From the NCBI GenBank assembly GCA_947034895.1, contig OX344762.1, forward strand, positions 85,492,981 through 85,556,980: a stretch of 64,000 nucleotides of DNA. Direction: 5' to 3'. Position 1 is the stretch's first letter. Each line of letters opens with the position of its first letter. The translations under genes were made by a program, and so were the position numbers. Positions 1 through 10,301 of the stretch are shown here, in pieces. The notes beneath the pieces were generated by a model. It had not been told where the DNA came from. It ran no database searches and saw only the letters and a program-made list of their open reading frames with translations. This DNA comes from Rhytidiadelphus loreus (lineage: Eukaryota > Streptophyta > Bryopsida > Hypnales > Hylocomiaceae).

Positions 1-480
1 CACCTCCCACTGTACCTTGGCGATGTCACTTTGAGGGGCCTTCAGTGGAAAACTTGTTTAGTACTAACCAAAGGGAGTGATAGTAACTTGTGTCTTATCT
101 TGAGAGTCCTTTTCTTTGGGAGAGAGTAAGGGTTTTTATATGACCCTTGTCAACTAACCTCGTTCAAATGTGTGCTTGGACTTGGCAAGTTCACTCCCCT
201 ATGACAAAGCTTTGAAATTCCAAGTAGTCCTAGATTGTGAGTTAAAAATCGTTACTAGTAGCAAAGCTTTGAACCCAAGAGTCTAGGGAAGCCCTAGATT
301 TGGCATTAAAACCTAACCTACGGCAGAGCCATAAACCTCCCCCCTATTTAGGATCAAAGTTTAGTTTCCAAAACGCATTGAAAAATACTCAAAGTTTAGT
401 GTCCAAAAATTGTCACAAGAACTACTCCTAGGATAGAAACCATGAAACCGCCCCACTCTTGTTCTTGTTTTTTTTTTCCT
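1..480. repeat. Dispersed repeat family X, left copy
   Basis: This stretch matches, in reverse complement and with many differences, the DNA at about 63100-63600. Shared landmarks are the phrase around cactgtaccttggc (9-22 here, about 63583-63596 there on the other strand) and the paired phrases aaagtttagtttccaaaac and caaagtttagtgtccaaaaa. It has no convincing reading frame. It may be the terminal or leader part of a large retroelement, but neither a primer-binding site nor a TG..CA boundary was found here. Confidence 0.6.
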
Positions 481-489
481 CCCCTATTG

Positions 490-980
490 GGGCAAGAATT
501 GGGCTTGGGACCATGGGTTGTCTGAGGTTCTCAGGGGCTGACTGGGGGATTCTCGGGGAGCTAACCGGGGAGTCTCAAAGGTTGGTTGGGGTTTTCAAGG
601 GCTGACGGGGTCTTCGAGAGGTTGCTTGGGATTCTCAAGGTCTAGCCGAGGATCTCGAGGAAGTTAGCTGGGGTTCTCAGTATTGTTTGGGGTTTTTAGG
701 GACTGATGGGGGTTCTCAGGGAGGCTGACAAGGGTTCTCAAGGAGGCTGATGGGGGTTCTGAGAGCATTCCCACCCGTCTTGCAAAACAGATGACCGGTG
801 GGGAAGAAGCTACAAATCTATCCCACCCGTCTTGCAAAACGGATGACCGGTGGGGAAGAAGCTTCAAATCTATCCCACCCGTCTTGCAAAACAGATGAGC
901 AGGGTTATTCATTGGCTGACAAATTTTCAGAAGTTGGCATGTCTTGAGATTTTGCAGGTTGCTCAGAGCGGCCTGCATAA
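490..980. repeat. Degenerate GC-rich tandem array of family X
   Basis: The DNA is a loose array of phrases such as ggggttctcagggaggctga repeated about every 30 bases. It is far richer in G than its AT-rich surroundings. Related array pieces occur at 3100-3183, 3759-3848 and 4788-4935. A C-rich array of similar style lies at 62345-63070 on the other strand. Short reading frames through it follow the repeat and are not taken as genes. Confidence 0.7.
770..899. repeat. 52-bp tandem repeat, 2.5 copies
   Basis: Units begin cccacccgtcttgcaaaac at 770, 822 and 874. The first two units differ at only a few positions, so this is a much younger local duplication than the loose array around it. Confidence 0.9.
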
Positions 981-1299
981 CAGAAGCGACAACTCTTGAT
1001 CGCCTTTCCGCAACTTTGGCGCCGAATGGTTTTACTTGGATTCACGTTTTTCATCTGGGCGTTATATTTTTTTACTATTTTGCGAAGATGATGTGAAGCT
1101 GATTTGATGTACCAACTGCTCCTTCAGAAAAATGCCAAGTTCTGAATTGAAATTTTGAATTGGCTCTTGTGAGCCTATGAAATTCCATCGACTGATTCAT
1201 GATAGAACAATTCTAGATAGTCTGAATATTATCGAGCATTCAATTATCCAATACACCTTTTGGCTTTGAAAGGCGTCTGCATCGTTTAAAAAAGAAAGA

Positions 1300-2290
1300 A
1301 AGAAAGGCGTCTTCACCTCTAAAGGTTTTTGACTATGTTTTCACCAAAACCACTCCAAAATTGCCATTTCTAGTATAAGTTAATTACCAAACTTTAGAAA
1401 AAATACATTTTTTGGACACATGTAACCATGGGATCTTGTATTTATGCTATTTTGAAAAGATGTGGAATTTTTTTTATAATTTTTTACAATGTAGATTGCA
1501 AGATATAAGTGTTTGAAGTGACAAAAAAAACTTTTTTTGCCCCTGTGATTCTGTGAAAACTTGGGAGCTGCACTTCACAAGTTCACATTTGTATAAAAAA
1601 ATGTAAAAAAAGTCCAAAATGTAGGTAATTCTTTGGAACCATTCTTCAAGGCAAGTTGGCTATATGCTTAAAAATATTTAGATCATTTGGAATTGTACAA
1701 CATATAGGAAAAAAATAGTAAGTAGAAAGAAGTAGAGAATGCTTCAAAATACTAAATTGTTAGCAATTTATTTACAAGTTGATAAAAGTCAATTCCAATG
1801 GTTGAAATGTTGTAATAAACAATCTACATCGTATGATTTTATTTTTTTCTAGAAATATTGAAAAAATATTGAAATAAAGGACTTGAAAGTTTATATCAAA
1901 GTAACTATCCGCAAACTACTTACAACTAAAACTCTTCATAACTTTCATCTCCATCTTAGAATTTTTTTTAAATTAAAAAATTGAAAGAATTATTGCAATT
2001 GCAAGCTCCAAGTGTCAAAATCTGTATTACTTTGCATTGTGTGTTTTTTATTAGAATTTTTTTTTAAAGATGATTTTTCAATTTTTCAATATAAAATTAT
2101 ATTTCTCATTTTGAACTTCATTTATAGTAAAAATTCCAAATTATTTAAACATATTGTAATTGATATGATTTCATTTCCATCTTTTACTTACAAAAATTAC
2201 AATTATTTAATTTTTCCATGAAAGATGTTGACAAATTAGTGCCAATAGAAAATACACTTTTTCACACATGAAAATTATCAGAATTTTATA
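1300..2290 (+). mobile_element. Degenerate copy of the TTAA element family (probable)
   Basis: Phrases at 1322-1540 (ctctaaaggtttttgac, accatgggatcttgta, agattgcaagatataagtg) resemble the left half of the TTAA elements at 3849, 35077 and 58254. No intact TTAA termini were found, so the limits are approximate. The rest of the stretch is AT-rich without genes. Confidence 0.4.
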
Positions 2291-2664
2291 TATCAATTAT
2301 AAAATAGGATAAATTTAGCTTGATAGTGAAATTTGACTTAAATTCCAATGTCAAGGGTGTTTTAAGTGTACAAAATAAAACAAGTGATTGAGAAACTTTC
2401 ACACTAATCTCCATTCCATTGCCATTTGTACTTTTGAAATAATTTCAAATTAATTGAAAGGTATTTCCTCCAATAGTTGGAGCATTTTGGGGCCTACTTT
2501 GGTTGTGAGAGGCCACATCCTTTATGCCTTCAAGTTGTGTACTATAATATTATGACAACTTTGAAAAGAAAAGAAAAATGACTCATAGTATTTAGCATGT
2601 ATTGGTAGTTTCAACCTTTTTCCTAAATTATTAAAACCTTTAACATTTTTCAAATAAATAAGAG

Positions 2665-2865
2665 TTTATTTTTAATAGCTAAATTTATAGTTTAAAGTTA
2701 TGAATTTTGAACTATTTAATAGCTGAATTCATAATTATTTAATAGCTAAATTCATAAATTCATAATTATTCAATAGCTAAATTCATAAATTCATAAATAT
2801 TTAATAGCTAAATTCATAAATTCATAATTATTTAATAATTTAATAAATAAATTCATAAATACGAA
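2665..2865. repeat. AT-rich tandem repeat, period about 36 bp
   Basis: The phrase aatagctaaattcataaattcat recurs four to five times with small variations, ending in simpler attcataa runs. It is a minisatellite-like array with no coding potential. Confidence 0.8.
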
Positions 2866-3183
2866 CTATGAACTATAAAAGGTATGAGCTTGTGGTCATT
2901 TGACCACGGGTGGGCTTACTCAACCGGTATAGTCTTGTACATGTTTGTTATTACCATTTTACTTCAGAACCACGTCATAATTCACCATGTCTGCCAACCA
3001 CCTCCACCTCTTAACAGGCTGCGGGTGGGACACAAATCACCACCCGACTTGCAAAGGGGATGGTTCTGCAAAATGCAGGCCAATTCACCACCCCCTTTTT
3101 GCAAGATGGGTGGTGATGCTCTCAGGGAGGCTGATTGGGGTTCTCACGGGGGTGGGTGGGGTTCTTGAAGGGTTGTTCGAAGG

Positions 3184-3758
3184 TGTAGTCAAAACAATTT
3201 TACATAATTCGTCATTTTGTCCTTTTAATGTTTTTTGTAAGGGTCAAATCATTTTCATTTAGTTGTGAAGAGACAAGTTGTCAAATAGTTCACACTAATA
3301 TGAAAAAGGACTTACAAATTAGATTTGAACAAGGTCAATTTGACAAGATTAGAAGGGTGGCAATTTGTCTTAGGATCAATTCAAGCGGTTGATCTTCTTC
3401 TTCATATATTTGGACAATTTGTCATTTTTCACCAGACCCCATGTACTCAGTTTTTCTTTTGGTGATTAGATTTTGTGTCTATTATTGTATTATGAATTCC
3501 TTCAAGTAATATCAATTTAGTTTTGATGACTAATTGTCTTTGTTGCTCTGTGTGTGTGTGATACTTGGTGTGATTTTTGGTTGTTTTGTTAAATCCAGTG
3601 ATTGACTATCTTGACTTATTGTGTGATTGGTTTATATAATTTGTATTTTATTCATGATCTTTCCCAATCTATGGCAAAATTCCCTATGAACGAACCTTTG
3701 CTACTATACTACAATAAAATTGACAATCCTATTGGGGTTGTTAATTTTTGCTTCGACA
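3184..3758 (+). mobile_element. Solo LTR (family A) with target duplication
   Basis: This 575-bp unit begins TGTAGTCAAAAC and ends GCTTCGACA, giving the TG..CA ends of an LTR. It is flanked on both sides by GAAGG (3179-3183 and 3759-3763), a perfect 5-bp target duplication. The same LTR is present in reverse at 18055-18649, where it is followed by a primer-binding site; that identifies this unit as an LTR. No internal retrotransposon sequence is present, so it is a solo LTR left by recombination between two LTRs. It sits inside the GC-rich array of family X. Confidence 0.93.
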
Positions 3759-3848
3759 GAAGGTTTCAGGAAGTTGGTCAGGGTTCGGAGGCTGTCTGGG
3801 GGATTCTCAGGGAGCTGACCAAGGAGTCTCAAGGGCTGGTCAAGGTTT

Positions 3849-4787
3849 TTAACCCCTAAAGGACTAAGGCCTTTTTTTGCCAGAAAACACTCAAAACTAT
3901 CATATCTATAGCAAGGAGTAAAAAAAATTGAAACATTATTTTTTTCCCATATATAACCATAGGATCGTACACCTAACTAGTAATGAGAGTGTGTGGGAAA
4001 AATTTCAAAATTTTTGACCACTTAGATTGCAAGATATCTGCGTTTAAAAAGGAAAAAACAAGTTTATCAGCACATTGCGGGACTAAATTTTTTTGACTTT
4101 GAACACTTTTTAACTTAAAATTTTTGCACTACAGAGTTTTGAGCTTTAAATCTTTATAGTGGAGAATTGAGTTGAGAGTCTAGGTCAAAAAAAAATTCAA
4201 AAAAAAATAATTATCATTTTAAAAAAAATGGTTAAGTAGAAGTAGGTATGAGATAGAAGGAAAATCTAAAATATTCATATATTTTAGATGGAATTAAAAT
4301 TCACTAATCCCAATGGTGAGATTGTTCTAGCAAATAAATCAGACCATGCAAAAAAAATTAAAAATTTGAAAAATTGCATTCAGAAATGAATCCTACAAGT
4401 TATTTTTTTCAAGAAGATGCTCTAACTGCCCGAAAAACAAGAATGTCCATAACTTTCTCATAACATATCCAAATGAAATGAATCAAAGCATTCTAGATAG
4501 ACAAAAATATAATCTATGAGAAAAAAATATATATTAAAAAGAAAATTCAAATTTTTGTCCATTTTTTTTGGCTGCCCGAGCTGCCCGCCGTCCCCTCGTT
4601 TGAGCTTGTTTGGTCATAACTATTGTTCCCGGGCACCAATTTTGAAAGACATTATATTTCCACAAAGCTAATCAACTTTTCTACCTCCAAAAAAAATTTC
4701 AAAAAATTAGGAGAAAATTTCAGCCCGTAGGTACCTGCCCGAAAATGCATTTGTCCCCCGAAGGGACAATGGTTCTTTAGGGGTTAA
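3849..4787 (+). mobile_element. TTAA-flanked TIR element 1 (piggyBac-like, non-autonomous)
   Basis: This 939-bp element starts TTAACCCCTAAAGGAC and ends GGTTCTTTAGGGGTTAA. The flanks read as one continuous GC-rich array if the element and one TTAA are removed, so TTAA is the target duplication. The right end carries a short palindrome of the type tgtcccccgaagggaca (4752-4768). There is no transposase reading frame. TTAA targets and CCC-type ends are the hallmark of piggyBac; the assignment is inferred from the ends only. Confidence 0.85.
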
Positions 4788-5342
4788 GGGCTGATGGGGG
4801 AGGCTTGGGGGGCTGTCTGGGATTCTCAAGGTCTGACCGGGGGTCTCAAGGAAGCTGACTGGGATTCTGAAGGTTGTCTGGGGTTCTCGGGGATTGGTTG
4901 GGGCTCTCAGGGTTTGGCTGGGGTTTAGAGGGCTTAATCTGCAAAGGCACATAATGACAACTTCCACCACAAGACCATACCTCAGGGGCAACACCAAACA
5001 TTCTAAAGAAGGTCGTCATTGGTTTATTTGTGAGTCTGTCAGTAGGACCTAATTTAGTACTTAGGAACCTCGTAGTCAATTAGCATCTTTTTAGCAACCA
5101 TAACCCATTAGGAATAGGAAAGATTCATTGCTTGGAAGGTACAATGGATTGGCGCTAGACACTCGTAGGTAGAAGTAGGAACAAGAACCTGGTTGAGTTT
5201 GATTATTTACCAAGGGTGGATAAATAAGTGCCCACACAAAGGTAAGAAGGAATTGCATTTGGAACATCATATGTTGCCTTTTCAAGGCATTGTTGGCTTT
5301 ACCATTAGTGCCACAAATGTAATTCACAATTTGACAAACATA
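4788..5342. repeat. Family X repeat, inner part
   Basis: The first 150 bases continue the GC-rich array. The remainder matches 61030-61230 in reverse complement: the phrase around gggtggataaataagtgcc corresponds to ggcgcttatttatccaccc, and the flanking caaccataaccca-like text is also shared. Reading frames on the minus strand here are short, overlap the array and are not supported as genes. Confidence 0.6.
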
Positions 5343-5476
5343 AGGTAAAACAGCCCATTACGGACCAAATGGGGGGCTTGCCCTCATGTCATTATTGAAA
5401 TTTTCTAATTTTTTCCCACATAAAGACAAGTAATAGAAATGGTGAGAGCAATTGAAACTATATTTATTTGACAAAG
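5343..5476 (+). mobile_element. TA-flanked TIR element, left fragment (split by the retrotransposon)
   Basis: It starts AGGTAAAACAGCCCATTACG directly after a TA. The continuation lies 20 kb away at 25493-25765, ending in the inverted repeat TTTACTT before TA. The complete relative at 35138-35682 shares the end AGGTAAACCAGCC and internal text (tttttcccacataaagac versus ttttttcatacaaagac). A TA target duplication suggests a Tc1/mariner-like non-autonomous element. Confidence 0.8.
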
Positions 5477-5939
5477 TGTAATTAAGACAATTTTATTTTC
5501 TAGTTAAATTTTGTTCTTTTGAGTGTGAAATGGGTTAAATGTTTAAAGTTTTGAGTAATTAAGTGTGAATGTGGTGATATTTGAAGTTAAAGTGTGAAAA
5601 AACTTTTTGGCTTGAGCGATTGTGAATTCTGACGGGGTTTTACCAAGAGATTGGAAGGGGTGTTTGAAGAAGGATCGTGATAAATAGTCTCTCTTCTCTC
5701 ATTCTTCTCTCTTCTTAATTTCTCTTGCATTTGTGACGTAAGCTCGCATTTTTTTTTGTGTTGTTGTATTAATTTATAGATTCATAATTGTCATTTTTTT
5801 TAGTTGTTTCATTCACTCAAGTAATAGTGCTTATTGCTTAAAGCATGAAGTTTAATGTTGATGTTACATTGCCTTGATCATTTTATAAAGGAGAATCTCT
5901 TTAAGAAAATTTGATTATACATTGAGTAGATTTTATCTC

Positions 5940-6868
5940 TTAACCCCTAAAGGACCATTGTCCCCTCAGGGGACAAAATGGATTTTGAGTAGGTTCCTAT
6001 GATCTCAATTTTTTATGAAACTTTTTGAAACTTTCTCATAAGATAGAAAAGCTTATTAGCATTGTGGGAATATAAATTTTATTTCAATTGGTGCCTGGGA
6101 ACAAAAGTTATGGCATCTTAAACATAATTTTCACATTACCGTGCAGAAAAAGAAATCTACAAAAATTTGAAATTAATTTTTTAATTTTTTTCTTCTTAAA
6201 GATCATAATTTTGTCTACACGTAAAGCTTTGATTCATTCCATTTGGATTAGTAATGTGAAAGTTATGGACAATCTTGTTTTTCGGGCAATTTGAGCATCT
6301 TCTTGAAAAAATAACTTATAGGATTGAATTTTGAATGCAATTTTCACAATTTTTCAAAAAAAATTGTTTGAAAAGGTTAAGTTTTCTATTTAGAACAATC
6401 TCACCATTGAGATTATTGTGTTTCAATCCCATTTTAGAGCTATTAACAATTTAGTGTTTTTTTCAATCTTGGACCTATTTCTATTTAACAATTTTTTAAA
6501 GTATGAAAATCAAGTGTGTTCTAAAAAAATAAATTAAGACTTTCAACTAAATTCTTCAACACAATTTTTTTTTAATTCAAGGTCCATGGTGCAGAAAAAT
6601 TCCACAAATGGCATTCAAAGTCATCTGAAATTGCAGGCTAGTGTTCAAAAAAACTTTCTTTTTTCAACTTTGAATGCTAATATATTTCAATTTGTACAGT
6701 CAAACTCCATGAAATGTTTACCACATGATCATTGACTAGTAAAGTACAAGATCCAACGATTAGATTCTAAAAAAAGTATTTTTTATTTTATTTTTGGAGG
6801 AATGTTGTAGAAATGACAGTTTTGAGTAGTTTTTGACACAAGAATGGTCCTGGTCCTTTATCTCTTAA
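5940..6868 (-). mobile_element. TTAA-flanked TIR element 2 inside the 5' LTR (piggyBac-like)
   Basis: This 929-bp element begins TTAACCCCTAAAGGACCA and ends TGGTCCTTTATCTCTTAA, so four bases of the right TIR differ (TCTC instead of GGGG). It is in the opposite orientation to element 1: its left end carries gtcccctcaggggac and the pieces then follow in reverse order. The other LTR has the empty site with a single TTAA at 24225-24228, flanked by the same atatc/gagaattttt context. This directly proves insertion at TTAA after the retrotransposon was formed. Confidence 0.93.
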
Positions 6869-7745
6869 GAGAATTTTTGTGTCAATGCTTAAATCAAGAT
6901 TTGTAATAAAGAGAAGCAAAATATTAAGTTAGTGATTGACTTAATAATTCCAATGATTGGAAATTATTTGTAAAGCAAGGATTGGTTTGGAATTGTGTGA
7001 TCCAAAGATTGGATTTTATTTTGAAATTTGATGATTAACCATTGATTGGTAATTATTTTCACGTAAAGGATTGGAATATCTTCGTATCAAAAATAGACAT
7101 GTATGTTTGAAACAAAATTAAGGTTTGAGATTTACTTTGAGTTGGAACATGAGTTTACATTACTAGTGAATAGAAATCATCGAACAATTATAAACAATTA
7201 ATGTACATTCTAAATATTGAATGATTATTCATATGATTAATAAATGGTATTCCAATTGAAGGTATGAGTACATGATTGAATGTTTGAATGTGTATTCAAA
7301 TTTATTTTATTTTTCATTAGAATTTATATATAGTTGTGTAAATTTAGTAAGTATAATTTAAAATTAGTATTATAATTGGAGAAAAGAGGAGATCCAAGAT
7401 ATCATGGAGATGCAAATGGAGAAAGCTTGAAGCTAAAGATGGAAGGATACATAGTCAAATGAAGACCGGAGCCTTGCAAAGGGAAGAATTTGAAATTCTT
7501 TAAATAATTTAGCAAAGCATATTATACATCCCTCAAGGGAAATTTTAGAATTGCTTTAAGCATATGAGTGTTAAGGTATTTGCTTAAAGCAATGTCCTTG
7601 GTTGTTTTCAATCCCTAAAAAGATATGTGGTACATTTACTTTAAGTAATTGAGACATTAGTGCTTAAAGTGACTTAGATGTTGAGATGATATTTGTGAAA
7701 AACAATCAATGAATTCTCGGTTAAACCGAATTTTCAAAGTTCGAA

Positions 7746-7754
7746 TATATATAG
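7746..7754 (+). promoter_or_regulatory. Putative TATA box of the 5' LTR
   Basis: TATATATAG lies about 375 bases before the LTR end. It is present unchanged in the 3' LTR at 25106-25114. It is the best TATA-like motif in the shared LTR; use as the start-site element is inferred. Confidence 0.45.
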
Positions 7755-8130
7755 ATTGTGAGATGCAGATTGCAAATGGATATATTTGTAATATATTTCA
7801 ATGAAATCAAAGTATGAGATTTGTGGATGCAAGTTCCCTAGTTTATACCTTTAGATTCACCTCTTATTTTAAGATAAGACCGGGTATGGGACGGACTTAG
7901 TGGTTAGAAATTTATATTTATAATTGGACGGAAATTAGAAAGAGAATTCCTTTTCCATTCCTAAATAGAATATGAAATATACCAAATACCCTAATACATT
8001 AAGATTAACGACATAATTTACCTACAAAGTGACATTAGCTAACTAAAGCACTAAGCTAATTTGAGTTTTTCCTTGAACGAACCTATTTGGAATTGCCTTG
8101 GTTTTGTCTTAGAAAAAATGTACTACATTT

Positions 8131-8148
8131 TGGCGCCACTGCCGGGGA
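8131..8148 (+). other. Primer-binding site of the 20-kb retrotransposon
   Basis: TGGCGCCACTGCCGGGGA lies 3 bases after the LTR end. It matches the classical plant gypsy PBS complementary to the 3' end of a tRNA (tRNA-Asp type), with ACT in place of the common GTT. It fixes the orientation of the element as plus. Confidence 0.9.
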
Positions 8149-8175
8149 AAACTTGGCTAAGTGGTAGCTGACATG

Positions 8176-9201
8176 CAGGGTTGCTATTTTGTGAGCTTGT
8201 GAGCTTGTGAGCCTGTGAGCCTGTGAGCATATAATTTTTTAGAGATTCCATCTAAATTTTTTTGGTAAATTTTAGTAACTATTACCGTGGATCTATTACC
8301 GTGGACCCTTGAACAACCTTGATGTACTACTTATTAGACTTTGTTAGATTTTAAGAAGAAGAAAAATCGGTTATTAATTAAGATTTGTTTGAAATCAACT
8401 GAAGTTGTTCCACTGAGATTATAATCATTCCCCTCTTGCTGCTTGGGTCCCCTTGGCGCCGAGAGGAGCCAAGCAACAAGAGGGGAGTGATTAACCAGAT
8501 GACCATTTGATCAATAAATAGAAGAATTGGGCCCTTGAAGGTCCTATAAAAGGACAATGATCAACTAATCAACAATTTGGTGTAACCGAGCTCATTCTTT
8601 ACAAAAATAATCCTTGTCAATCAAATATTTTCTTCCAAAATCTTAACAAGTTCAATTACCAACACATCAAAGTAGAAGTGTAGGTACCTCCCATTGGCCT
8701 TGAGAGGACCTACGCTACTACAAGATAATAGTTCTTATCAATGATTTTTTTTTCTAAAATCTAAACAAGTTCAATAAAAATGCATCAAAAGAATTTTTTT
8801 GGTATTTTCTTATTAGCCCCAAGAAGATCCACATTGCTATAAGATAGTAATCAACCAATATTCTATACAAACTTATTTTCATCTCCATTCATCTTTCACA
8901 TCAATTAAGTTCATCATTTTCAATATGTATACTTCTAATATTTTAGACAACATTGAAAATTATAATTTTCATGTATATTTTATATAACCACGGTAATAAA
9001 GCCACGGTAATAGGGTTGTAGTAATAGGTACTAAAATTTACTAATAATAGTAAATTTTGACCAAATTTTTAGATGAAGTCTATTATTAGAAATATTTTTA
9101 AATTTTCTTGTGCTTCTTCAAATTTCTAAGCTCAATGCTCACAGAATCCCTGCTCAACGCTCATAGGCTCATGCTCACAGGCTCACAAAATAGCACCGCT
9201 G
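8176..9201. mobile_element. 1-kb TIR element with GTGAGC subterminal repeats
   Basis: Ends are CAGGGTTGCTATTTTGTGAG and, inverted, CAGCGGTGCTATTTTGTGAG, followed on both sides by several tandem tgtgagcctg units. Further inside, attaccgtgg occurs twice on each side in inverted orientation. The flanks carry the direct repeat AGCTGACATG (8166-8175 and 9202-9211). The 10-bp duplication suits a Mutator-like element. The CAGGG start and the 8-bp core of the duplication would also suit hAT. No transposase is encoded. Confidence 0.8.
8423..8492. repeat. Near-perfect hairpin with 24-bp arms
   Basis: The left arm 8423-8446 (aatcattcccctcttg...) pairs with the right arm 8469-8492 (..caagaggggagtgatt) with two mismatches or wobble positions and a 22-base loop. 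It sits in the middle of the TIR element. The following 8600-8850 carries two diverged copies of a unit of about 130 bases (caaaatcttaacaagttcaa / taaaatctaaacaagttcaa). Confidence 0.8.
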
Positions 9202-9354
9202 AGCTGACATGTAGGTAGAATATTTTAATTTTTTCCTCTTGAAATTTAGTCTATAAAAATTTAATTTGGAGATTGGTGGTGAGTATGGATTTCAAATTTG
9301 ATTAAAAATCAAAGAAAATTAAATTAAATTATTCTATGGTTAATTTAAGAAAGA

Positions 9355-9627
9355 ATGGATTCTTGTAGTCAGAGAAATAATTATCCTATTCAAAGTACAA
9401 TAGATTTTCTATGTAGGAAAATTCTTGAAAATAACTTAGAAAATTCTACTAAAAGAAAGATCAATAGTAAAATCTGTAGAGGAAATATTAAATGTCATTT
9501 TTGTGGTGCTTTTGGACATATTAAGAAAACTTGCAAAAAGAAACAAGACTTTGATACTTCAAACCTTTCTAAACAAAATTTAAATTGTAGATCCATAAAA
9601 CATTGCCTTATGAATCAGGATTTTTGA
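9355..9627 (+). pseudogene. Pre-gag reading frame with a CCHC zinc knuckle
   Basis: The 90-codon frame contains one canonical CX2CX4HX4C knuckle, CHFCGAFGHIKKTC, at residues 43-56 of the frame, surrounded by lysine- and asparagine-rich sequence. Such knuckles bind nucleic acid in retroelement Gag proteins. It lies upstream of the main gag frame, which has its own knuckles further downstream, so this is a second, separate knuckle protein or the remnant of one. It probably belongs to the extra ORF seen before gag in large Tat/Ogre-type elements, but no family match can be claimed. The start codon is the first ATG of the frame; the frame ends in TGA and coding character appears to continue weakly after it. 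Confidence 0.5.
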
Positions 9628-9806
9628 ATACTATTAGACTTCTAGATATTTTACAAATTAAACCTACATCTCTTCCAGAATTAAGACAACTGTGAATTGT
9701 TATTGATACCCTTATTTGTTTCCATACAAAACTTAAAATTGATAATGTGGAAGTGTAGGGAAATAACAAAGGGAAGTCTTGGCAAGGTTGTAATAATTTT
9801 GTGTAG

Positions 9807-10301
9807 ATGGATTATATTTTTCCTCGGGAAGTCCCAGAAATTTTAGAAGACTTTTTTTTTGGACCATGTCTTTTCAAGTCATTATATAGACTTTATAAGA
9901 GAGTATATTTAGGTGAAGGATTTAGAATTATTGGAAATTATCCTAGAAATAAAGACTTTTATGATCAAATTGATAAATTACCTTTAGATATTTAGAGGAT
10001 TATCTTTAGTAAACTTTGGAAAGAAAGTGAAGAATTGAATAATAAAGTAAAGGTTGTGGATGGAGAATTATTTCTAGATTCTTCACTACATTATTTAGTT
10101 TTACAATATAGAAAATTAAAAGCAATTACTAAAAACCAAGTACCTAGGATTTATGCGGATTGGAATGGAGTCAAAATTAAAAGAAAAACATATGTTTTGA
10201 TGTACGGACCAATTAATCTCTTATCCACTCCTTTTATTCCTGAATTTATAAATTTAAGAAGGAAACCTCCCCATATAAATTTTAAATTAATTTGTCCTTA
10301 A
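9807..10301 (+). pseudogene. Pre-gag ORF of unknown function, interrupted by one stop
   Basis: The frame opens with ATG at 9807, directly after a TAG, and runs to TAA at 10301. A single in-frame TAG at 9993-9995 breaks it. Without that stop it would be about 164 residues: an aromatic-rich first half (FPREVPEILEDFFFGP) and a basic second half (VKIKRKTYVLMYGP). Frame and composition are consistent across the stop, so this looks like one former gene. I do not recognise it. It lies between the PBS and gag in the sense orientation, a place where some large gypsy elements carry an extra ORF. Confidence 0.5.

Larger units (their letters stand above)
5477..8127 (+). mobile_element. 5' LTR of the 20-kb retrotransposon
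   Basis: Starts TGTAATTAAGAC and ends TACTACA. It is 2651 bp because a 925-bp net TTAA element insertion (5940-6868) lies inside it; without that it corresponds to the 1744-bp 3' LTR. By eye there are five substitutions and one 20-bp indel in the first 460 bases, and none seen in the last 1259 bases (6869-8127 versus 24229-25487, equal length). Repeated motifs such as ctcttaagag, gcttaaagc and CCAAT/ATTGG palindromes fill it. Confidence 0.97.

Noticed and set aside
4707..5327. Three overlapping minus-strand frames
   Set aside because: They follow the GC-rich tandem array and family X repeat, show no domain, and are not preserved in the inverted copy.
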